DNA of 8,807 nt, taken from positions 1-8,807 of the forward strand of contig CABQJX010000115.1 in the NCBI GenBank assembly GCA_902464595.1. The letters are read 5' to 3'. Both the position numbers and the translations under genes were made by a program. This DNA is from an uncultured Lachnoclostridium sp. (lineage in GTDB: Bacteria; Bacillota; Clostridia; Lachnospirales; Lachnospiraceae). The notes below the pieces were generated by a model, which ran no database searches, was not told the origin of the DNA, and saw nothing but the letters and a program-made list of their open reading frames with translations. Below, one piece after another: positions 1 to 5,664 of the stretch (its first letter is position 1; every line of letters starts with the position of its first letter).

Positions 1-31
1 TATCAAAAAATCCGGACAGGGTGTTCATAAT

Positions 32-328
32 TTATTCATTCATGCGTTTGTCGTGCCGGATACTGTTTTTCATATCCGGAACCGCCAGAGAGGAAATGGT
101 CGCCGTAGCTTTCAATATCATCTTTGCATACTCCAGAACGGTTTCCCCATAAACCGTTGGAGAAACGCCTTTTCCGCTGCGTTCAAGCAGCGGTCTTCCA
201 AGCTCATGCTCCAGAGAACGGATCGTTTTGCTGACATTGGGCTGGGAGGTATACATACAGGCGGCAGCCTGGGATAAACTTCCCCGTTCACAGGCGATCA
301 CAAAAAATTCCAACTGTTTGATATCCAT
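32..328 (-). CDS. LysR-family regulator, DNA-binding domain only (truncated, possibly a pseudogene)
   Basis: A 98-residue protein that matches only the N-terminal winged helix-turn-helix of LysR-type transcriptional regulators. The opening MDIKQLEFFV, the helix-turn-helix at about residues 18-37 (SLSQAAACMYTSQPNVSKTI) and the following LE-x-ELG-x-PLLER segment (39-50) are typical. Family members are usually about 290-310 residues, with a periplasmic-binding-protein-like effector domain after a linker helix. Here the linker helix (62-80) is present, then the frame stops after an atypical basic tail (residues 87-98) and the effector domain is absent. After the TAA the same frame stays open for the last bases of the window, so a premature stop or frameshift in a longer gene is possible. 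The start is supported by AGGAAAGG eight bases upstream. It follows the metal ATPase gene but lies beyond that gene's terminator. A short functional HTH-only protein cannot be excluded. Confidence 0.72.
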   Translation of the reverse strand: MDIKQLEFFVIACERGSLSQAAACMYTSQPNVSKTIRSLEHELGRPLLERSGKGVSPTVYGETVLEYAKMILKATATISSLAVPDMKNSIRHDKRMNE

Positions 329-395
329 TTCATCATCCTTTCCTCTTTTGTATTGTCATTTTTCTTTCTTGGGCGGGATCCGATTTCCTGTAAAC

Positions 396-441
396 TAAAA
401 ACAGAATGGGGCCAGGGGGTATACCGTCTGGCCGCCATTCT
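396..441 (-). terminator. Intrinsic terminator of the metal ATPase module
   Basis: On the minus strand an inverted repeat begins inside the ATPase stop codon. AGAATG (441-436) pairs with CATTCT (408-403) and GGCCAG (433-428) pairs with CTGGCC (415-410). A small internal bulge separates the two stems and the loop is about 12 bases. A run of five T residues follows (401-397). This is a textbook Rho-independent terminator oriented to end transcription of the ATPase gene, and it separates that gene from the LysR-like gene. Confidence 0.85.
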
Positions 442-2546
442 TATACAGCATCATCATATTCATTTTCAGGAAGCAGCGGGCCCATACTCGCCAGGCTGAT
501 TGTCAGGGTAGACATATTATGCAGCAGTGCAGATGTTGTTGGCTGGATCCATCCTGCGATTCCCAGGAGAATCAGTACTCCATTGATGCCTATGATCCCT
601 TTGTAATTTTTATGGATCCGCTTCATCATAGCATCTGCCAGACGTTTTAATCGAATCAGTTCATAAAGGTCTTCCGCTGCAATGGTAATGTCAGCCACCT
701 CCCTGGCCAATTCCGCACCATCACTGACCGCAATTCCCGCATCGGCTGCTGAGAGTGCAGGTGAATCATTTATTCCATCTCCGATCATCAGGACTTTTCT
801 TCCTGCCCTTTTTTCTTTTTCAACAAACTCCGCTTTATCTTCCGGAAGCACTTCGGAATCATACTCATCCACCCCTGCTCTTCTGGCAATAGACGCGGCA
901 GTACGCTCGCTGTCTCCCGTCATCATAACAATTTTCGAGACTCCTTCCTTTCTCAGCATCTGTATCACTTCTGCTGCCTCTTTCCTAAGGGGATCGTCAA
1001 TACAGATTACCGCTGCCAGTTCACCGTCAACTGCCAAATATAAATGAGAGTATTCTTCGGGGATCTGTTGAAACAGTTCCTGACGGTCTGGACGGATTTG
1101 ACACTTTTCGTCCTCAAAAACAAAATGATAGCTTCCGATCACAACTTTTTTATCTTCTATATAAGAAGAAATTCCATGAGCCACAATATACTCTACCTTT
1201 GAATGCATTTCCTCATGATCCAGCTGTCGCTTTCTAGCGGCATCAACAATCGCTTTTGCCATAGAATGGGGAAAATGTTCTTCCAGGCAGGCGGCTATGC
1301 GAAGCGCTTCCGGCTCTGTATAATCTCCAAATACAAAAATCTCTTTTACCGTTGGCTGCGCTTTTGTAAGGGTTCCTGTTTTGTCAAACACAACGGTATC
1401 CGCTTCCGCCACTGCTTCCAGGTATTTTCCGCCCTTTACAGCAATCCCAGCTGAGCCTGCCTGCCGAATCGCAGAAAGCACAGTGATCGGCATAGCCAGT
1501 TTTAAGGCACAGGAAAAATCTACCATAAGGACAGAAAGGGCTTTTGCAGCATTACCTGTTATCAGACCCACCAGCCCTGTTCCTAAGAGCGTATAGGGTA
1601 CAAGCTGGTCTGCCAGATGTTCTGCCCTGCTTTCCAGTGCGGATTTCAGTTTCTCCGAATCTTCAATCATTGTTACAATCTTCTCAAATCGGTTTGTTCC
1701 TGATACTGCCCTGACCCGGATCTCCAGTTCCCCTTCTTCCAGAACGGTTCCTGCAAATACAGACTGCCCTTCTGTTTTTCTTACTGGAAGAGCCTCTCCT
1801 GTTAAAGAAGCCTGATTTACCATGCCCTCTCCAGCTGCTACTTCGCCATCAAAAGGAACCACGTTCCCCATATGAACAACAACCGTGTCCCCTAAAGCAA
1901 TATCAGAAGCCGGAATGAGGATCTCCGACTCTCCCCTTTTCAGCCATACCTTCTGCACATTCAGGGACATACTGCGCGCCAGATCTCCCACGGATTTCTT
2001 ATGGGTCCATTCTTCCAGCAGCTCTCCCACCCCTAATAGGAACATGACAGAACCAGCCGTATTCAAATCGCCTCGAAATACGGATACACCAATAGCTGTT
2101 GCATCTAACACAGCCACTTCCATCCTGCGGTGTGCCAGACACCGGATGCCTTTTCCAATATATTGGAGTGCTTTAAGTGAGATCCATATCCTTCTTACCA
2201 TAAAAGGGAGGAGCATCCTCCCTCCATAATGAAGCAGCGTTTTCATAATCAGCTTATCCTTATAAAAGCTGTTTAATGTACGCCCGGAAGCAGACAGGAT
2301 ATTCTCTGGAACCTCTGCTTTTTCAAAATGAAAGCCTTTTAACAGGCAGATCAGTATCTCTCTGTCTCCTGTATACCAAATGGCAGCATCCCCCGTGTGT
2401 TCATATATCTTGACCTTCGTGACCCCCTGTTGTTTTTCCAAAAACCAACACAGGGCTTCCGCCTCCTTATTTGTCATGTTCTCTGTCTTTCTGACAGCAT
2501 GAAAGCGGATGCGGCCTTTTATTTCATGCTTAATGATAAATTTCAT
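441..2546 (-). CDS. P1B-type heavy-metal translocating ATPase with atypical SCA transport motif
   Basis: A 701-residue membrane P-type ATPase expected to drive metal export by ATP hydrolysis. Visible landmarks in order: an N-terminal HMA-like domain (about 1-70) that has the GRIRF strand but no GMxCxxC; first membrane helices (about 104-180); the actuator-domain TGEA motif at 249-252; helices at 312-330 and 333-360 with S345-C346-A347; the phosphorylated D388 in DKTGTLT; an EEHFPHS segment at 422-428 where most P1B enzymes have HP; MTGD at 542-545; GDGINDSPAL at 589-598; and two final helices (650-690) with LLHNMST at 675-681. The membrane motif is not CPC, SPC, TPC or CPH, since no proline neighbours C346, so the metal cannot be assigned by the usual rules. 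The gene starts 3 bp after the DUF6110-like gene and ends in a strong terminator. Family assignment is firm; the substrate (perhaps Mn, Zn or Fe) is unknown. Confidence 0.95.
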   Translation of the reverse strand: MKFIIKHEIKGRIRFHAVRKTENMTNKEAEALCWFLEKQQGVTKVKIYEHTGDAAIWYTGDREILICLLKGFHFEKAEVPENILSASGRTLNSFYKDKLIMKTLLHYGGRMLLPFMVRRIWISLKALQYIGKGIRCLAHRRMEVAVLDATAIGVSVFRGDLNTAGSVMFLLGVGELLEEWTHKKSVGDLARSMSLNVQKVWLKRGESEILIPASDIALGDTVVVHMGNVVPFDGEVAAGEGMVNQASLTGEALPVRKTEGQSVFAGTVLEEGELEIRVRAVSGTNRFEKIVTMIEDSEKLKSALESRAEHLADQLVPYTLLGTGLVGLITGNAAKALSVLMVDFSCALKLAMPITVLSAIRQAGSAGIAVKGGKYLEAVAEADTVVFDKTGTLTKAQPTVKEIFVFGDYTEPEALRIAACLEEHFPHSMAKAIVDAARKRQLDHEEMHSKVEYIVAHGISSYIEDKKVVIGSYHFVFEDEKCQIRPDRQELFQQIPEEYSHLYLAVDGELAAVICIDDPLRKEAAEVIQMLRKEGVSKIVMMTGDSERTAASIARRAGVDEYDSEVLPEDKAEFVEKEKRAGRKVLMIGDGINDSPALSAADAGIAVSDGAELAREVADITIAAEDLYELIRLKRLADAMMKRIHKNYKGIIGINGVLILLGIAGWIQPTTSALLHNMSTLTISLASMGPLLPENEYDDAV

Positions 2547-2549
2547 CTT

Positions 2550-2852
2550 CTATTGATCATCTTCCTGTCCTGTCAGTTCTTCTTTCTCAGGTACATCCTC
2601 TTGTACCTCATCCACTTCCTTAGCTGCCCGGCTTTCATTGATCTGCTGAGCCTCTGCAAGAATGTCTTCTGCATTTTCCTGAACGGTAACTACTGTCTTC
2701 ATCACACAATCCCTTGCCCGCAGGGCTGCCGCAGTACAATTGGTATATACCTTCTTCGCATCTTTACTGGAAAGGACTTTCACTCCCGCAGTTCCAAATA
2801 AAACTCCTCCCACAAAAAATCCCATCTTTTTTAAAGCTGAATCACTGAACAT
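2550..2852 (-). CDS. DUF6110-like small membrane protein, putative partner of the metal ATPase
   Basis: A 100-residue protein of no proven function that resembles the family known as DUF6110 (recognised by eye, not searched). Residues 10-27 form one hydrophobic, glycine-rich helix (GFFVGGVLFGTAG at 11-23) suited to a membrane anchor or helix packing. Residues 30-75 are a long amphipathic, alanine- and glutamate-rich helix with C39 and C49. The last 20 or so residues are strongly acidic, with ten Asp/Glu between 81 and 99. A strong AGGAGGT sits 6-7 bases before the ATG. The stop codon is 3 bp from the ATPase start, so the two are co-transcribed and probably translationally coupled. The layout of N-terminal helix, A/E-rich helix and acidic, possibly metal-binding tail parallels mycobacterial PacL (DUF1490) proteins encoded beside CtpC-type ATPases. 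Homology to those is not shown here; a chaperone or metal-relay role is inference. Confidence 0.85.
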   Translation of the reverse strand: MFSDSALKKMGFFVGGVLFGTAGVKVLSSKDAKKVYTNCTAAALRARDCVMKTVVTVQENAEDILAEAQQINESRAAKEVDEVQEDVPEKEELTGQEDDQ

Positions 2853-2867
2853 ATTATGTACCTCCTG

Positions 2868-2948
2868 TTATTTGTGCTTGTATCCCGTATAAAAAACCAT
2901 CAGAAAGCAAAAAACTGCTGTCCATGCCCAAAATCTATGCTGCTTCAC
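2868..2948 (-). CDS. 26-aa single-helix membrane microprotein at the head of the metal ATPase operon
   Basis: An 81-base reading frame with a GTG start, too short for ordinary gene calling. It encodes 26 residues: a basic N-terminus (KQHR at 2-5), an aromatic and hydrophobic stretch (FWAWTAVFCFLMVF at 6-19) fitting one membrane helix, then YTGYKHK with a basic end. GAGG lies five bases upstream of the GTG inside a purine-rich run. The TAA stop directly abuts the AGGAGGT of the DUF6110-like gene, so translation of the two is likely coupled. It is the first cistron after the promoter at 2984-3013. The charged-hydrophobic-charged pattern, the ribosome site and the exact packing against the next gene argue that it is real. 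I do not recognise a characterised function; a subunit or stabiliser of the downstream ATPase is inference. One cysteine (C14) lies within the helix. Confidence 0.7.
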   Translation of the reverse strand: MKQHRFWAWTAVFCFLMVFYTGYKHK

Positions 2949-2983
2949 AACCGCCTCACTTCCTCTCCATCATTCATTTTTTT

Positions 2984-3013
2984 AGTATAGCAACTTTATT
3001 TCCAAAATGTCAA
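2984..3013 (-). promoter_or_regulatory. Sigma-A type promoter of the metal ATPase module
   Basis: Minus-strand TTGACA (3013-3008, a perfect -35) is followed after 18 bases by TATACT (2989-2984, one mismatch to TATAAT). Transcription would start near 2977 in an A-rich stretch, leaving a leader of about 30 bases before the microprotein GTG. The -35 box begins only 13 bases after the dapL stop codon, and no hairpin terminator lies between, so read-through from the pyrG-purF-dapL operon may add to this promoter's output. No obvious operator palindrome was seen around it. Confidence 0.8.
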
Positions 3014-3025
3014 TTTGATTGATCC

Positions 3026-4225
3026 TTAATGAGAAATCTTCTCAGAAGCAAGCAGCTTTACAAGCCTCTTGGCTGCCTCCCTTGTATCCTCTGGGGAACC
3101 GAAGGTGGAGAAGCGGAAATACCCTTCCCCGCAGGCTCCAAATCCTTCCCCAGGAGTTCCCACCACCTGGATCTCATGGAGAAGATAATCGAAAAACTCC
3201 CAGCTCCCCATCCCTTCCGGGCACTTCATCCAAATATAAGGGGCATTTTTTCCTCCGCAATACCAGATCCCCAGCTGATCCAGGGCCTCCATCAATACCT
3301 TCGCATTATTTTTATACACTTGTATTCTTTCATGAATCTGCCTTTGCCCTTCTTCTGTAAAAACAGCTGCCCCGCCCTTTTGAATAATATAGGATACCCC
3401 ATTGGTCTTTGTGGTACGGTTTCGCACCCACATCTCATTTAAGCTCATCCCAGCCCGCCTCAGCTCTCTGGGAATCACTGTATATCCCAGCCTGGTTCCC
3501 GTAAAACCAGCTGTTTTAGACAGGGAACAGATTTCGATAGCACATGTTTTTGCCCCATCGATTTCAAAAACGCTGTGAGGAATCTCCGTATCTTCAATAA
3601 AAGCCTCGTATGCAGCGTCAAACAAAAGAATGGCATCCGTGCGATTGGCATAATCAACCCACAGCTTTAATTTTTCCCGGTTAAAGACAGCTCCCGTTGG
3701 ATTATTGGGAGAACAGATGTAAATCACATCTGCCGTAAGGGTTTCATCTGGTACTGGAACAAATCCTTCCCTCTCTCCTGATGGTATGTGGATAATTTTA
3801 TTTCCTGCTATTATATTGGCATCTACATAAGCTGGATAAGCTGGCTCCATGATCAAAGCGGTCTTATCCCTCCCAAAGAGATCAAGAATATCCCCCAGCT
3901 CGTCGCTTGCCCCGCTGGAAATAAATACTTCTTCCGGTGAAAGAAGCACCTTTCTCTTTTTGTAATATTCAGCAATGGTCTCCCGAAAGCCTGGATCCCC
4001 GCACTCCGGCATATAACCATGAAACCGTTCCTTTACTCCCTGGTCCTCTACTCCTTTGTGAAGGGCCTGGATCACTTCATCACAAAGAGGCAGGGATACG
4101 TCCCCAATTCCCATGCGGTACAGATGGGCCTTTGGATTTTTTTCAAGATATGCCTTTGTTTTCTGGGCGATGTGATAAAACAGATAGGATTCTTTTAAAC
4201 GGCTGTAATTTGTATTTGGTATCAT
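3026..4225 (-). CDS. dapL: LL-diaminopimelate aminotransferase (DapL)
   Basis: A cytoplasmic PLP enzyme of aminotransferase fold type I, 399 residues from the preferred start. It would convert tetrahydrodipicolinate plus glutamate directly to LL-diaminopimelate, bypassing the succinylase or acetylase steps of lysine and peptidoglycan-precursor synthesis. Features, numbered from the upstream ATG at 4234: NYSRLKESYLF near the N-terminus, which matches the NYLKLxxSYLF opening of DapL; RMGIGDVSLPL (40-50); SPNNPTGA (175-182); FDAAYEAF (205-212); the PLP lysine K240 in SLSKTAGFTGTRLG; and the carboxylate-binding arginine in YFRFSTFG (372-379). The ATG at 4225 is preferred over the one at 4234 because AAAGGA ends nine bases before it but directly abuts the earlier ATG. 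The longer form would overlap purF by 4 bp and add three residues. It is the last gene of the pyrG-purF-dapL unit. Confusion with another class I aminotransferase is unlikely. Confidence 0.93.
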   Translation of the reverse strand: MIPNTNYSRLKESYLFYHIAQKTKAYLEKNPKAHLYRMGIGDVSLPLCDEVIQALHKGVEDQGVKERFHGYMPECGDPGFRETIAEYYKKRKVLLSPEEVFISSGASDELGDILDLFGRDKTALIMEPAYPAYVDANIIAGNKIIHIPSGEREGFVPVPDETLTADVIYICSPNNPTGAVFNREKLKLWVDYANRTDAILLFDAAYEAFIEDTEIPHSVFEIDGAKTCAIEICSLSKTAGFTGTRLGYTVIPRELRRAGMSLNEMWVRNRTTKTNGVSYIIQKGGAAVFTEEGQRQIHERIQVYKNNAKVLMEALDQLGIWYCGGKNAPYIWMKCPEGMGSWEFFDYLLHEIQVVGTPGEGFGACGEGYFRFSTFGSPEDTREAAKRLVKLLASEKISH

Positions 4226-4230
4226 CGTTC

Positions 4231-5664
4231 TCATTCCTTTCTTGAGTCAGTCTTCTCCGACAGTTTTCGTTCAAAACGGTCTTTCCGAAGATCCCCAGGT
4301 ATTTTAGTAGGATATTCCCCATGAAAACAGGCAGCGCAGTAGTCTTTGCTGTCAATCAGCTGATTCAGCTTATCCACCTCCAGATACCCCAGGGAATCAG
4401 CCCCGATCAGATCTGCAATTTCCGCTGTACTGTGATGGCAGGCGATTAAATTTTCCTCGGAATCAATATCCGTTCCATAATAGCAGGGATGCAGAAATGG
4501 AGGCGCAGAAATCCTCATATGGATCTCTTCTGCCCCTGCCTCACGCAAAAGCTTTACAATGCGCCTGCTGGTTGTCCCCCGGACAATGGAATCATCAACC
4601 AATACTACCTTTTTTCCCTCGATCACATGTCTCACAGGGGAAAGCTTGATCCTGACCTGATCCAGCCGTTCACTCTGCCCCGGGGAGATGAAGGTTCTTC
4701 CGATGTATTTATTTTTGATCAGGCCAATTCCATAAGGGATACCCGATTTCTTTGCATAACCCAAAGCCGCATCCAACCCACTGTCTGGAACTCCGATCAC
4801 AATGTCGGCATCCACCGGATACGCCTCCGCCAGCAGTTCCCCTGCCCTTATCCTCGATGTATGGACAGCAACACCATCAATGACAGAATCTGGCCTGGCA
4901 AAATAAATATATTCAAAAATACAAGTCTTTTTCTCTTGTATTCCGCAATGTTCTTTTTTAGATTCCACACCCCATTGATGAAACACCAAAATCTCTCCCG
5001 GCAGTATATCTCGGATAAACTCTGCTCCTACTGCTGATAATGCGCAGCTTTCTGAGGCTACTATATACGCTCCATCCGGCATCCTTCCATAACAGAGAGG
5101 CCGGAATCCATATGGATCTCGCACAGCGATCATCTTCGTGGAAGACATCAGCACCAGGGAGTAAGCCCCCTCCAGCGAGCTCATAGCGTTGCTTACTGCC
5201 TCCTCGATACTGGGAGTTTTTAGCCTTTCCCTGGTGATCATATATGCAATGGTTTCTGTATCACTAGTGGTATGAAAAATAGCCCCTGACCGTTCCAGCT
5301 TGTCCCGAAGCTCCAATGCATTGCTCAAATTTCCATTGTGGGCAAGAGCCATCTTCCCCTTCTGATGATTCACTTCAATAGGCTGACAATTATTTCTCGT
5401 ATTTCCTCCCGTTGTCCCATATCTTACATGTCCCACAGCCATGGTTCCCTCCGGAAAATGGGATAACGTATCTTTTGAAAACACCTCGCTTACAAGTCCC
5501 ATATCTTTATAAGAAGAAAACACACCGTCATCATTCACAACGATGCCGCAGCTTTCCTGTCCTCTGTGCTGCAAGGCATAGAGCCCATAATAAACCAGAT
5601 CTGCCACTATTTCCTTTTTTGTGCTCATCACTCCAAATACACCGCACTCTTCATGGACACTCAT
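4231..5664 (-). CDS. purF: Amidophosphoribosyltransferase (glutamine-PRPP amidotransferase)
   Basis: A 477-residue enzyme of the first committed step of purine synthesis: PRPP plus glutamine gives phosphoribosylamine. The N-terminal Ntn-type glutaminase starts MSVHEECGVFG, so C7 becomes the catalytic N-terminus after removal of a six-residue propeptide. HVRYGTTG (79-86) and LAHNGNLSNA (107-116) are glutaminase motifs. The C-terminal phosphoribosyltransferase half carries GVPDSGLDAALGYA (291-304) and the PRPP loop VVLVDDSIVRGTT (353-365). Four cysteines, C248, C394, C443 and C446 (CAAC), match the [4Fe-4S] ligands of the Bacillus-type enzyme, implying oxygen sensitivity. The start overlaps the pyrG stop by 4 bp (ATGA), with GGGGGAGG eight bases upstream. 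No other purine genes are nearby, so its position between pyrG and dapL is notable. Regulation probably follows the pyrG promoter and leader. Confidence 0.97.
   Translation of the reverse strand: MSVHEECGVFGVMSTKKEIVADLVYYGLYALQHRGQESCGIVVNDDGVFSSYKDMGLVSEVFSKDTLSHFPEGTMAVGHVRYGTTGGNTRNNCQPIEVNHQKGKMALAHNGNLSNALELRDKLERSGAIFHTTSDTETIAYMITRERLKTPSIEEAVSNAMSSLEGAYSLVLMSSTKMIAVRDPYGFRPLCYGRMPDGAYIVASESCALSAVGAEFIRDILPGEILVFHQWGVESKKEHCGIQEKKTCIFEYIYFARPDSVIDGVAVHTSRIRAGELLAEAYPVDADIVIGVPDSGLDAALGYAKKSGIPYGIGLIKNKYIGRTFISPGQSERLDQVRIKLSPVRHVIEGKKVVLVDDSIVRGTTSRRIVKLLREAGAEEIHMRISAPPFLHPCYYGTDIDSEENLIACHHSTAEIADLIGADSLGYLEVDKLNQLIDSKDYCAACFHGEYPTKIPGDLRKDRFERKLSEKTDSRKE
4235..4243 (-). promoter_or_regulatory. 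Ribosome binding site that decides the dapL start
   Basis: Minus-strand AAGAAAGGA sits in the last codons of purF. It touches the ATG at 4234 with no spacer but is nine bases from the ATG at 4225. Normal Shine-Dalgarno spacing therefore favours the inner start, which also gives a DapL N-terminus of the usual length. Confidence 0.6.

Noticed and set aside
371..386. GGATCC-centred palindrome upstream of the LysR-like gene
   Set aside because: It is short, and GGATCC or GGATC recurs through coding sequence in this window; there is no convincing LysR-box or paired promoter around it.
682..1047. Plus-strand serine/alanine-rich frame of 121 codons inside the ATPase gene
   Set aside because: Its low-complexity composition comes from reading the conserved ATPase P-domain backwards; there is no ribosome binding site or known motif.
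2947..2979. Ten-codon ATG frame just after the metal-module transcription start, overlapping the microprotein GTG
   Set aside because: It begins at or within a few bases of the predicted start without a ribosome site, and the encoded peptide is short and charged. The GTG frame with GAGG is much better supported.
3475..3657. Minus-strand 60-codon frame within dapL
   Set aside because: It is an alternate frame of a conserved PLP enzyme, with no ribosome site and no family resemblance.
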